Shown one piece after another: positions 45,700 through 55,997 of a DNA stretch of 64,000 nt. Source of the stretch: Burkholderia pseudomultivorans (GTDB taxonomy: Bacteria; Pseudomonadota; Gammaproteobacteria; Burkholderiales; Burkholderiaceae); NCBI RefSeq assembly GCF_001718415.1, contig NZ_CP013378.1, forward strand, positions 1,612,001 to 1,676,000, given 5' to 3'. The notes beneath the pieces were generated by a model that did no database searches, was not told where the DNA came from, and saw only the letters and a list, made by a program, of their open reading frames with translations. The first letter of the stretch is position 1. Every line of letters starts with the position of its first letter. The translations under genes and the position numbers were made by a program.

Positions 45700-47514
45700 A
45701 TGAATGCCCGTCTCCCCGAAGTCTCGTCCGTGCCGGCCCGTCTCGCGCTGCTGCGCGGCGCGATGGTCCGCGAGGACCTGGCCGCCTATCTCGTGCCGTC
45801 CGCCGATCCGCATCTGTCCGAATACCTGCCCGAGCGCTGGCAGGCGCGTCGCTGGCTGTCCGGCTTCACGGGCTCGGTCGGCACGCTGGTCGTGACCGCG
45901 GATTTCGCGGGGCTGTGGGTCGACAGCCGCTACTGGGTGCAGGCCGAGGCCGAACTGGCCGGCACCGGCGTGCAGCTGATGAAGATGACGGGCGGCCAGC
46001 AGAGCGCGCCGCACGTCGACTGGCTCGCGCAGAACGTGCCGGCGGGCGCGACGGTCGGCGTCGACGGCACGGTGCTCGGCGTCGCGGCCGCGCGCGGGCT
46101 GACGGCCGCGCTGAACGCGCGCGGCATTGCGCTGCGCACCGACCTCGACCTGCTCGACGCGATCTGGCCCGAGCGGCCGGGGCTGCCCGGCGACGCGGTG
46201 TTCGAGCATGCGGCGCCGCAGGCCGACACGACGCGCGCGAGCAAGCTCGCCGAAGTGCGCCGCGCGATGCACGCGCAGGGCGCGCAGTGGCACTTCGTGT
46301 CGACGCTCGACGATCTCGCGTGGCTGTTCAATCTGCGCGGCGCCGACGTCAGCTTCAACCCGGTCTTCGTTGCGCACGCAATGATCGGCGTCGATCGCGC
46401 GACGCTGTTCGTCGCCGACGGCAAGGTGTCGCCGGCGCTGGCCGCATCGCTCGCGCAGGACGGCGTCGAGGTGCGCGCGTACGACGCCGCGCGTGCGTCG
46501 CTCGCGGCGCTGCCCGCCGGCGCGACGCTGCTGATCGATCCGCGCCGCGTGACGTTCGGCACGCTCGAGGCGGTGCCGGCCGGCGTGAAGCTGATCGAGG
46601 CCGTGAATCCGTCGACCTTCGCGAAGTCGCGCAAGACGGCCGCCGAGATCGAGCACGTGCGCGTGACGATGGAGCACGACGGCGCCGCGCTCGCGGAATT
46701 CTTCGCGTGGTTCGAGCAGGCCGTGAACCGCGAGACGATCACCGAGCTGACCATCGACGAACGGCTCTCGGCCGCGCGCGCGCGTCGCCCCGGCTATGTG
46801 TCGCCGAGCTTCGCGACGATCGCCGGTTTCAACGCGAACGGCGCGATGCCGCATTACCACGCGACGCCGGAGTCGCACGCGACGATCGCCGGCGATGGCC
46901 TGCTGCTGATCGACTCGGGCGGCCAGTACGTGACGGGCACCACCGACATCACGCGCGTCGTGCCGGTCGGCACCGTCAGCGACCTGCAGCGGCGCGACTT
47001 CACGATCGTGCTGAAGTCGATGATGGCGCTGTCGCGCGCGCGCTTTCCGCGCGGCATCCGCTCGCCGATGCTCGACGCGATCGCGCGGGCGCCGATGTGG
47101 GCGGCCGGGCTCGACTACGGGCATGGCACGGGCCATGGCGTCGGCTATTTCCTGAACGTGCACGAAGGGCCGCAGGTGATCTCGCACTACGCGCCGGCCG
47201 AGCCGTACACGGCGATGGAAGAGGGGATGATCACGTCGATCGAGCCGGGCGTGTACCGGCCCGGCCAGTGGGGCATCCGGATCGAGAACCTGGTCGTGAA
47301 CCGCGCGGCCGGGCAGACCGAGTTCGGCGACTTCCTCGCGTTCGAGACGCTGACGCTGTGCCCGATCGACACGCGCTGCGTGCTGATCGAGATGCTGCAT
47401 GAAGAAGAGCGCGCGTGGCTGAACGCGTATCACGCGACGGTGCGCGAGCGCGTCGGCCGGCATGTGAGCGGCGCTGCGAAGGCGTGGCTCGACGCGCGCA
47501 CGCAGCCGATCTGA
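45700..47514 (+). CDS. M24-family Xaa-Pro aminopeptidase
   Basis: A 604-residue cytoplasmic metallopeptidase with two creatinase N-terminal domains (about 1-310) and a C-terminal pita-bread domain. Metal ligands are seen in LLIDSGGQYVTGTTDITR (two Asp), GHGTGHGVGYFLNVHE (His) and the late SIEPGVY and IRIENLV glutamates. The three-domain, roughly 600-residue layout is like eukaryotic cytosolic XPNPEP1 and its bacterial relatives, longer than E. coli PepP. It removes N-terminal residues next to proline. ATG 45700 has AGGTG upstream. Confidence 0.93.
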   Translation: MNARLPEVSSVPARLALLRGAMVREDLAAYLVPSADPHLSEYLPERWQARRWLSGFTGSVGTLVVTADFAGLWVDSRYWVQAEAELAGTGVQLMKMTGGQQSAPHVDWLAQNVPAGATVGVDGTVLGVAAARGLTAALNARGIALRTDLDLLDAIWPERPGLPGDAVFEHAAPQADTTRASKLAEVRRAMHAQGAQWHFVSTLDDLAWLFNLRGADVSFNPVFVAHAMIGVDRATLFVADGKVSPALAASLAQDGVEVRAYDAARASLAALPAGATLLIDPRRVTFGTLEAVPAGVKLIEAVNPSTFAKSRKTAAEIEHVRVTMEHDGAALAEFFAWFEQAVNRETITELTIDERLSAARARRPGYVSPSFATIAGFNANGAMPHYHATPESHATIAGDGLLLIDSGGQYVTGTTDITRVVPVGTVSDLQRRDFTIVLKSMMALSRARFPRGIRSPMLDAIARAPMWAAGLDYGHGTGHGVGYFLNVHEGPQVISHYAPAEPYTAMEEGMITSIEPGVYRPGQWGIRIENLVVNRAAGQTEFGDFLAFETLTLCPIDTRCVLIEMLHEEERAWLNAYHATVRERVGRHVSGAAKAWLDARTQPI

Positions 47515-47574
47515 TGCCATGCCCCGGGTTCCGGCCGGGCCGGGGCTGAACGATAAGGACAACGAGGGCAGGCG

Positions 47575-48126
47575 ATGGCGGATACGGCAGTGATCGTGAT
47601 CGACATGCAGCGCGGGCTGGTGCAGCGGGCGCGGCTCGCGTACCGGCTCGACGACGTGGTGTCGGGTATCAACCGGCTGACGGCGGCGGCGCGCGCCGCG
47701 CAGGCGCCCGTGTGCTTCGTGCAGCACGACGGCGGCGCGGACGACGATATCGTGCCCGGCACGCCGGGCTGGGAACTGCACGCGGGGCTGACCGTCGACG
47801 CAGGCGACTGGCGCGTGCGCAAGCGGGTGAGCGATGCGTTCCACGACACGCCGCTCGCCGCGCAGCTCGACGGCCACGGCATCCGCTCGGTGCTGATCTG
47901 CGGCTACGCGACCGAGTTCTGCGTCGATTCGGCCGCGCGCCGCGCGGCGCTGCTCGGCTACCGCACGACCGTCGTGTCCGACCTGCATACGACGAACGAG
48001 CGCCCGCACCTGTCGGCCGCGCAGATCGTCGCGCATCACCACTACGTGTGGGAAAACAATTCGCTGTCGGGCAACGCGGTGACGCCGCGCCCGCTCGCCG
48101 ATGTGCTCGCGACGGAGTTCGCATGA
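47575..48126 (+). CDS. Isochorismatase-family cysteine hydrolase
   Basis: A 183-residue hydrolase. The catalytic triad is visible as D10 (VIVIDMQRG), K83 (VRKRVSDAFHDT) and C116 (GYATEFCVDSAAR). Members act on nicotinamide, carbamoylated amines or isochorismate, and the sequence alone does not choose. The stop overlaps the start of the next gene by four bases, so the two are translationally coupled. Confidence 0.92.
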   Translation: MADTAVIVIDMQRGLVQRARLAYRLDDVVSGINRLTAAARAAQAPVCFVQHDGGADDDIVPGTPGWELHAGLTVDAGDWRVRKRVSDAFHDTPLAAQLDGHGIRSVLICGYATEFCVDSAARRAALLGYRTTVVSDLHTTNERPHLSAAQIVAHHHYVWENNSLSGNAVTPRPLADVLATEFA

Positions 48127-48746
48127 CGATCAAGGCGGTGGTGTTCGATTTCGGCGGCGTGCTGATCGACTGGAGCCCCGACTACCTGTACCGGCAGCTG
48201 ATTCCCGACGAGGCCGAGCGCCGCTGGTTCCTCACGCATGTCTGCGCGATGGACTGGGTGGTGCGCCAGGACGGCGGGCAGACCATCGAGGACGGCACGA
48301 ACGAGCTGGTCGCGAAGTTTCCCGGGCACGAGGCGCTGATCCGCGCGTTCTATGCGCGCTGGCACGAGATGATCGGCGGCGAACTGGCGGAGGGCGTCGC
48401 GCTCGTCGAGCGGCTCGACGCGCAGCGCATGCCGCTGTTCGGGCTGACCAACTGGTCCGCGCAGACGTTTCCGTATGCGTGGGAGAACTTCCCGGTGCTG
48501 CGGCGCTTCAAGGACATCGTCGTGTCGGGCCGCGTGAAGCTCGTGAAGCCCGATCCGGCGATCTACCGCGAGATGCATGCGCGGATCGATCCGCACCTGC
48601 CGGGCGTCGCGCCGCACGAACTCGTGTTCATCGACGACAACGCGCACAACGCCGCGGCCGCGACGGCGCTCGGCTGGCACGGCATTCACCATACGAGCGC
48701 GGCGTCGACCGAGGCGCGCCTGCGCGAGCTGGGCGCGCTAGCCTGA
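48123..48746 (+). CDS. HAD-superfamily hydrolase (YihX-like)
   Basis: A 207-residue HAD IA-type phosphatase. Motif I is VVFDFGGVLID with nucleophile D9, motif II GLTNWS, motif III KLVKPDPAIY and motif IV FIDDN. The DFGG form of motif I resembles YihX-type sugar phosphatases. Substrate unknown. ATG 48123 overlaps the stop of the isochorismatase-like gene. A strong terminator follows. Confidence 0.9.
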   Translation: MTIKAVVFDFGGVLIDWSPDYLYRQLIPDEAERRWFLTHVCAMDWVVRQDGGQTIEDGTNELVAKFPGHEALIRAFYARWHEMIGGELAEGVALVERLDAQRMPLFGLTNWSAQTFPYAWENFPVLRRFKDIVVSGRVKLVKPDPAIYREMHARIDPHLPGVAPHELVFIDDNAHNAAAATALGWHGIHHTSAASTEARLRELGALA

Positions 48747-48774
48747 GCGGGCGTCCGGCCCGGTCGTCAAAAAG

Positions 48775-48813
48775 AAAACCCCGCGTGGTGTCACCGACAC
48801 ACGCGGGGTTTTT
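48775..48813. terminator. Bidirectional terminator between HAD gene and ettA
   Basis: AAAACCCCGCGTG (48775-48787) pairs with CACGCGGGGTTTT (48800-48812), a 13-base stem with T-runs on both strands, between two convergent genes. Confidence 0.93.
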
Positions 48814-48873
48814 GTCGTCAGGCCGGCGAGCCGCCGGCCTGCGTATCGTTGCGCCCGTACGGGCGCATGCCGG

Positions 48874-50541
<1,668 letters not shown>

Positions 50542-50741
50542 TTGGGTGTGAAAGTCAGAAGTTGAGACCGCCGCGCAGCGCGCTGGCACGGCGGCGTCGG
50601 GTGATTCGGTCCGGAGTGTGCCGCGCGAGGCGCGGCGGTGTCGCCGCGTGTCGGCGGCGCGAGCGGCTATTGTACTTCGCCGCCGGGCGGCGCTGGCGGG
50701 CGAGCGTGGCCGCTGCGGCCATATTGGCCGTTCGGCCGGGG

Positions 50742-51050
50742 CTACAGCCACGCGGCGACGCCGCCGTGACCCGAACAGGTTCCGCGCCGGTGGCGGCTGA
50801 AGCTGTATGTGCCGTCGCGGCAGCGCGCGCTCGCGCCTTCGGGCACGCGGCCCGATCTGGAGCGGGCCGGCGCATGCACGGTGTCGCCGTCGCGATTGCG
50901 ATAGGTGTCGTGACGGTCGAGATCGGCTTCGTTGCCATAGCCGGGCGAGGCGCGATACGCGTGCGCGGCCGGCGACAGGGCGGCGCCCGCGACGAACAGC
51001 GCGACGGACAGGGTCGCGCCGCGCATCGCGCGCCGGAGCAGGATTCGCAT
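50742..51050 (-). CDS. Small secreted DUF3761 protein
   Basis: A 102-residue protein with an Arg-rich N-terminus and signal peptide ending near SPAAHA, then a short mature part. The C-terminal block ARCRDGTYSFSRHRRGTCSG ends with HGGVAAWL, the DUF3761 signature with two cysteines likely joined by a disulfide. Function unknown; the motif recurs in small exported proteins of Burkholderiales. ATG 51050 (MRILLRRAMRG) or 51065 could be the start. It is transcribed toward ettA with a 200-base GC-rich gap. Confidence 0.82.
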   Translation of the reverse strand: MRILLRRAMRGATLSVALFVAGAALSPAAHAYRASPGYGNEADLDRHDTYRNRDGDTVHAPARSRSGRVPEGASARCRDGTYSFSRHRRGTCSGHGGVAAWL

Positions 51051-51107
51051 GGTCTCTCGCTGCATGTCGTGATGGTTGACGGGCCGTCAGGCGGCCTGGT
51101 CCGCATG

Positions 51108-52034
51108 TTAGCGGACGGCTTTCGGTCCGGCCATCGATGCCGCGCCGTCCGCCTGCGCGGCGTCGAGGATCCAGCGGCGGAACGCGGCGACCTTCGGACG
51201 CTCCGCATGATGCGGCGGATAGACGAGGTAGTACGCAAAATCGTCGAGCCAGGCGGTGTCGGCGAGCTGCACGAGCCGGCCGCTCGCGAGTTCGTCGCGC
51301 ACCATCGCGGCAGGCAGCAGTCCGGCGCCCTGGCCGGCGACGATCGCCTGCATCAGCAGCCCCGCATCGTCGAACGCGGGGCCGCGCGGCGGGCCGAAAT
51401 CGTCGATCCGCTGCGCATCGAACCAGATGTGCCAGCCCTTGCGTTCGGCATCGTGCAAGTGGGGCCAGCCGACCAGGTCGGCCGGCGTCGCGGGCATGCC
51501 GAGCCGCGCGACCAGTGCGGGCGCTGCGAGCGCGACGATCTCGACCGTCAGCAGGCGCTCGCTGCAGAGCCCGACGTAACGCCCGAGGCCGTGACGGATC
51601 GCGACATCGACGCCGTCGCGCGAGAAATCCGCGAGCGCGTGGCTCGCAACGATCTGCAGGTCGACCTCCGGGCATGCGTGCCGGAACTGCGCGAGGCGCG
51701 GCACGAGCCACGCGGACGCGAAGAACGGCGTGACGCTCACCGTCAGCACGCCGCTCTCGGCCGCGCCGGACACGCGCTGCGACGCGTCGGCGATCTGCCG
51801 GAACGCGTTGCGCACCGGCGGCAGGTAAGCGCGGCCCGCCGCCGTGAGCAGGATGCCGCGGTTCACGCGTTCGAACAGCTGCACGCCGAGGTGGGTCTCG
51901 AGCGTGCGGATCATCTGACTCACCGCGCCGGGCGTGACCGACAGTTCCTCGGCCGCGGATTTCACCGACAGGTGGCGGGCGGCCGCTTCGAACGCACGGA
52001 GCGCGTTGAGCGGTGGCAGGCGGGAGCGGTTCAT
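51108..52034 (-). CDS. LysR-family regulator (GcvA-like)
   Basis: A 308-residue regulator. The winged helix is at about 8-67 (LNALRAFEAAARHLSVKSAA and TPGAVSQMIRTLETHLGVQL), with the NALRAFEAAARH opening typical of the GcvA/AmpR-like branch. The effector domain spans about 95-300. It diverges from an MFS transporter with two palindromes between them, so it probably controls that gene. Ligand unknown. Confidence 0.92.
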   Translation of the reverse strand: MNRSRLPPLNALRAFEAAARHLSVKSAAEELSVTPGAVSQMIRTLETHLGVQLFERVNRGILLTAAGRAYLPPVRNAFRQIADASQRVSGAAESGVLTVSVTPFFASAWLVPRLAQFRHACPEVDLQIVASHALADFSRDGVDVAIRHGLGRYVGLCSERLLTVEIVALAAPALVARLGMPATPADLVGWPHLHDAERKGWHIWFDAQRIDDFGPPRGPAFDDAGLLMQAIVAGQGAGLLPAAMVRDELASGRLVQLADTAWLDDFAYYLVYPPHHAERPKVAAFRRWILDAAQADGAASMAGPKAVR

Positions 52035-52225
52035 TCAGTTTTTCTAAAGCGAACCATCGACGAAATATCGTTTGAGGCGACGTACGTGCGCGAGTAACGT
52101 TGCTGCCATGGACTGCATGAACGCGGGCAGCCGGCATGCAATCGTTGCAGTCAACATAGTTCAACTATATCCACGAGGCAATCCGGAGGCCGCCCGGCGT
52201 CGAGGAAGCCGACAGGAGCATCGTC
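52035..52225. promoter_or_regulatory. Divergent LysR/MFS control region with palindromes
   Basis: TGCAA-TCG-TTGCA at 52137-52149 is a perfect palindrome of T-N11-A form, the classic LysR box. A second palindrome, ATAGTT-C-AACTAT, lies at 52156-52168, 19 bases centre to centre. Spacing of about two helical turns suits a regulator tetramer. Confidence 0.6.
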
Positions 52226-53539
52226 ATGAACCGTCCGCGCGCATCGCGCTTCTTCTACGGCTGGTACGTCGTCGCGGCCGCCTTCGCCGTGACCTTCGTC
52301 GGATTCGGCAGCGCCTATACGTTCAGCGCGTTCGTCGAGCCGCTGCAGCGCGATTTCGCGGCGTCGCGCGGCCAGATCTCGCTGGTGTTCTCGCTCGCCG
52401 GCTTCCTGTATTTCGGCTTCGGGATCGTCAGCGGGCCGCTCGCCGATCGATTCGGTTCGCGACGGCTTGCGGTCGCCGGCATGTTGCTGACTGCCGCCGG
52501 GCTCGCGGCCGCCGGCGCCGCGCACACGCTGCTGCAGGTCTATGCGGCATACGGGCTCGGAGTCGGCTTCGGCGTCGGCTGCGCATACGTGCCGGCCGTC
52601 GGCGCCGTGCAGCGCTGGTTCGTGCGGCGCCGCGGCTTCGCGTCGGGGCTCGCGGTCGCGGGGATCGGCGTCGGCACGCTCGTGATGCCGCCGCTCGCGT
52701 CCGCGCTGATCGCGCAGCTCGGCTGGCGCGGTGCGTATTTCATGTTGGCCGTGCTGGCGGTCGTGCTCGGCGCAGGGATGTCGCTGCTGATCGAGAATGA
52801 CCCGCGCGGGCGCGGGCTGCTGCCGGATGGCGATGTCGCTGACCGAGCCGCCGCCGGCGCGTGGCCGTCGCCGCACGATCGCGGCCCGCGTGCGCCGTCC
52901 GGCGACGTGCCGGCGCCCAGTACGGCGGTCGCACCGGCCGCGGGCGCAACGGTGCGCGAAGCCGTCATGTCGCGGCCGTTCGCGAGCCTTTACGCGGCCT
53001 GCCTCGTCTGCTCGTTCGGCGTGTTCGTGCCGTTCGTGCATCTCGTGCCGTACGCGCTCGATCATGGCGTCGCGCCGGCCGCTGCCGTGCTGCTGCTCGG
53101 CGCGATCGGCGTCGGCAGCACGGCCGGACGCTTCTTCCTCGGCGGCCTTGCGGACCGCTTCGGCCGCCGCGCGTCGCTGCTCGCGATGTTCGCCGGCATG
53201 GCCGTCGCGCTCGTCGCGTGGGCGGGCGCCGGCACCGTCGCGACGCTCGCCGCGTTCGCGCTCGTGTTCGGCGTGTTCTACGGCGGCTGGGTTGCCGTGC
53301 TGCCCGCGGTCGTGATGGACGCCTTCGGCGGGCGCAACGTGAGCGCGATCATCGGCGTGCTCTATACGAGCGTCGCGTTCGGCACGCTAATCGGGCCGGC
53401 CGCGGCCGGCTTCATCTACGACGCGGGCGGCGGCTATCTGGTGCCGATCCTGGCCAGCGCCGCCGCGAACGCGATCGCGTGCGCGATCGTCGCGACGACC
53501 GGACGCACGCCGTCGGCGGCGCGCGCGGCGGGCGGATAG
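52226..53539 (+). CDS. MFS transporter (OFA/monocarboxylate-like)
   Basis: A 437-residue 12-helix transporter beginning MNRPRASRFFYGWYVVAAAF. The FYGW start and FVEPLQRDFAASRGQISLVF after helix 1 place it in the same branch as the MFS gene at 31290. GLADRFGRRASLLAMFAG is the motif A copy in the second half. The central cytoplasmic loop (about residues 190-245) is long and Pro/Ala-rich. AGGAG lies before the ATG. Probably regulated by the divergent LysR protein; substrate unknown. Confidence 0.88.
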   Translation: MNRPRASRFFYGWYVVAAAFAVTFVGFGSAYTFSAFVEPLQRDFAASRGQISLVFSLAGFLYFGFGIVSGPLADRFGSRRLAVAGMLLTAAGLAAAGAAHTLLQVYAAYGLGVGFGVGCAYVPAVGAVQRWFVRRRGFASGLAVAGIGVGTLVMPPLASALIAQLGWRGAYFMLAVLAVVLGAGMSLLIENDPRGRGLLPDGDVADRAAAGAWPSPHDRGPRAPSGDVPAPSTAVAPAAGATVREAVMSRPFASLYAACLVCSFGVFVPFVHLVPYALDHGVAPAAAVLLLGAIGVGSTAGRFFLGGLADRFGRRASLLAMFAGMAVALVAWAGAGTVATLAAFALVFGVFYGGWVAVLPAVVMDAFGGRNVSAIIGVLYTSVAFGTLIGPAAAGFIYDAGGGYLVPILASAAANAIACAIVATTGRTPSAARAAGG

Positions 53540-53606
53540 GCGCGCCGCACGATTTCCGGTAGGGTTGCCGGATCGTGAACCGGCGACGAAACGCGGAGGA
53601 GGTGTC

Positions 53607-53945
53607 ATGACGTTCGACGATGTTCGGCAAATCGCGCTTGCGTGGCAGGGCGTCGAGGAAGGCACGTCATACGGCACGCCCGCGCTGAAGGTGAGGCGCA
53701 AGATGCTCGCGCGGCTGCGGGAGGACGGCGACACGCTGGTCGTAAAGGGCGTGGGCCCCGACGAGCGCGCGTGGCTGATCGAATCGGAACCCGACGTGTA
53801 TTACGTGACCGATCACTACGTCGGCTGGCCGATCGTGCTGGTGCGCCTGTCGGCTGCGGATCCTGACGCGGTGAGAAACCTGCTTCGGCGGGAATGGGAG
53901 GCGATCGTGCCGGCCAAATGGCGGGAAGCGGGCGACGCGCGCTGA
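53607..53945 (+). CDS. MmcQ/YjbR-family protein
   Basis: A 112-residue protein: MTFDDVRQIALAWQGVEEGT, then SYGTPALKVRRKMLARLRED and DHYVGWPIVLVRL, the CyaY-like fold of the MmcQ/YjbR family, proposed to bind DNA. Function not established. ATG 53607 has GGAGG upstream; the frame back to 53565 is not supported. It follows the MFS gene by 67 bases. Confidence 0.87.
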   Translation: MTFDDVRQIALAWQGVEEGTSYGTPALKVRRKMLARLREDGDTLVVKGVGPDERAWLIESEPDVYYVTDHYVGWPIVLVRLSAADPDAVRNLLRREWEAIVPAKWREAGDAR

Positions 53946-54302
53946 CGCGTCGATCGTTGTCGGCGCGCCCGCCGAACCGGATCACGCGTTGCATCGATTC
54001 GCATCGATGCAACAAGTGGTTCCATCGAAATTATTCAATTGGTTCTTAGTGAAGAACCGTTTGATGCTTACACTGCATCGCTTCGAAGGCGGCTGACCGA
54101 AAGCCGACGGAATGGGCGCTCGCGATGCGCCGCATCGCACCCGCAGCCTCGCAGACTGCGCGGCGCGCCATCCCGGAGCGGCCCGGCGGATTCGCGTGCG
54201 CTGCGCACGCGTGACTCCGAACCCGGCTCAACAACGACAATTCCCCACGCCGCCTTCACGCGACACCCGGTCGTACCGGAACCGTTTTTTGGAGAGAGAC
54301 AG
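53946..54302. promoter_or_regulatory. Gap before gabP with two perfect palindromes
   Basis: GTTGCATCGAT-TCGC-ATCGATGCAAC (53988-54013, 11-base arms) lies 43 bases after the yjbR-type stop without a T-run. GGTTCTT-AGTG-AAGAACC (54041-54058) follows. The rest, to the gabP start at 54303, has frames without family features. Operators for gabP control are likely but unproved. Confidence 0.55.
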
Positions 54303-55694
54303 ATGAAGGAAAGCAAGACAGGCCTTGGCACCGGCCTGAAGCAGCGCCACGTGACGATGATGTCCATTGCGGGCGTGATCGGCGCGGGCTTGTTCGTCGG
54401 TTCCGGCCACGCGATCGCGGAAGCCGGCCCGGCATCGATCCTCGCGTATGCGATCGCGGGCGTGCTGGTCGTGCTGGTGATGCGCATGCTCGGCGAAATG
54501 GCCGTCGCGCATCCGGACAGCGGCTCGTTTTCCACCTATGCCGACCGCGCAATCGGTCACTGGGCCGGCTTCTCGATCGGCTGGCTGTACTGGTGGTTCT
54601 GGGTGCTCGTGATCCCGATCGAGGCGACGGCTGCCGCGACCATCCTCAACGCGTGGTTCCCCGGCATCGCGACCTGGATGTTCGCGCTCGGCATCACGCT
54701 GCTGCTGACCATCACCAACCTGTTCTCGGTCAAGAACTACGGCGAATTCGAATTCTGGTTCGCGCTGATCAAGGTCGTCGCGATCGTCGTGTTCCTGTGC
54801 ATCGGCGGTGCGGCGATCGTCGGCATCGTGCCGGCGCCGGCCGTGTCGGGCGTGTCGAACCTGTTCGCGCATCACGGCTTCATGCCGAACGGCGCCGGCG
54901 CGGTGCTCGCGGCGATGCTGACCACGATGTTCTCGTTCCTCGGCACCGAGATCGTGACGATCGCGGCCGCCGAATCCGACAACCCGCAACGCCAGATCGT
55001 GCGCGCGACGAATTCGGTGATCTGGCGCATCACGCTGTTCTACCTCGGCTCGATCCTCGTCGTGGCGGCGATCGTGCCGTGGAACGACCCGCTGCTGCCG
55101 GCGCACGGCTCGTATCAGCGCGCGATGGAACTGATCGGCGTGCCGAACGCGAAGGCGATCATCGACGTGATCGTGCTCGTGTCGGTCGCGAGCTGCCTGA
55201 ATTCGGCGCTGTACACCGCGTCGCGGATGCTGTTCTCGCTGTCCAAGCGCAAGGATGCGCCCGCGTTCCTGCACCGCACCGATTCGACCGGCACGCCGCG
55301 TGCGGCCGTGCTCGCATCGACCGCGTTCGGTTTCGTGACCGTGATCGCGAACTACCTGATGCCGGAGCAGGTGTTCGGCTTCCTGCTCGCGACGTCGGGT
55401 GCGATCGCGCTGCTCGTGTATCTCGTGATCGCGATCTCGCAGCTGCGGATGCGCAGGACGCTCGAAGCGACCGGCGCGGACCTGACGCTGCGGATGTGGA
55501 TGTTCCCGTGGCTCACCTGGGCGGTGATTCTGTTCATCTGCGGCACGCTGACCGTGATGCTGGTGAGCGAGGAGCACCGGATGGAAGTCGGTGCGACGGC
55601 CGTGCTGGCGCTGCTCGTGCTGCTCGCTTCGTGGCTGAACAAGCGCAGCCGCGATGCGCAGGCGAGCGACGGGCGGCGCGTGTCGGCGACGTAA
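54303..55694 (+). CDS. gabP: GABA permease GabP (AAT family)
   Basis: A 463-residue, 12-helix amino acid:proton symporter. LKQRHVTMMSIAGVIGAGLF with VGSGHAIAEAGPA, then GSFSTYADRAIGHWAGFSIG and WLYWWFWVLVIPIEA, align closely by eye with E. coli GabP, as does FWRI-like VIWRITLFYL later. The FMPNGAGAVLAAMLTTMFSF block is also shared. Uptake of 4-aminobutyrate is the likely role. ATG 54303 (MKESKTGLGTG) has GGAGAG upstream; an open frame to 54039 lies in the regulatory gap. No gabT or gabD is next to it. Confidence 0.87.
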   Translation: MKESKTGLGTGLKQRHVTMMSIAGVIGAGLFVGSGHAIAEAGPASILAYAIAGVLVVLVMRMLGEMAVAHPDSGSFSTYADRAIGHWAGFSIGWLYWWFWVLVIPIEATAAATILNAWFPGIATWMFALGITLLLTITNLFSVKNYGEFEFWFALIKVVAIVVFLCIGGAAIVGIVPAPAVSGVSNLFAHHGFMPNGAGAVLAAMLTTMFSFLGTEIVTIAAAESDNPQRQIVRATNSVIWRITLFYLGSILVVAAIVPWNDPLLPAHGSYQRAMELIGVPNAKAIIDVIVLVSVASCLNSALYTASRMLFSLSKRKDAPAFLHRTDSTGTPRAAVLASTAFGFVTVIANYLMPEQVFGFLLATSGAIALLVYLVIAISQLRMRRTLEATGADLTLRMWMFPWLTWAVILFICGTLTVMLVSEEHRMEVGATAVLALLVLLASWLNKRSRDAQASDGRRVSAT

Positions 55695-55764
55695 CGAGCG
55701 CGAGCGGGACGGGCGCGGTTGCGCCCGGTGTTCGCTGCGCGGGGTAGGCCCGGAAGAATCGAGG

Positions 55765-55797
55765 CCCGATCGGCATGTGCCGGTCGGGTTTCTTTTT
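55765..55797 (+). terminator. gabP terminator
   Basis: CCCGATCGGC and GCCGGTCGGG (one G-T type mismatch pair) enclose ATGT and are followed by TTTCTTTTT. Confidence 0.88.
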
Positions 55798-55997
55798 GGG
55801 GTGGGCTTCCAGCGCGATCGCAACGATATTCGGCCGAAAAATCGAACTCGTCTGATTTCATCGGCGGCGACAACTCCCTACATTGATCGCTTCGACAATC
55901 GGGGTGAATCGATGGGCGAATCGACTGGGTGTCTGCTGTTACGCCTCGGCATTTCCGAGCGGGCCTGTTTATTCGGGCGTGAAGCGCCGTTGAAGCG
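55798..55997. other. Gap before the alpha/beta hydrolase
   Basis: No gene is seen. The stretch is moderately AT-rich and contains the short palindrome TTCGGCCGAA near 55830. It presumably holds the promoter of the hydrolase gene, but no clear hexamer pair was identified. Confidence 0.4.

Noticed and set aside
50542..52164. N-terminal extension of ettA through the open frame to 52164
   Set aside because: It would cover the DUF3761 and LysR genes; the conserved EttA start is at 50541 and gives the standard 555 residues.
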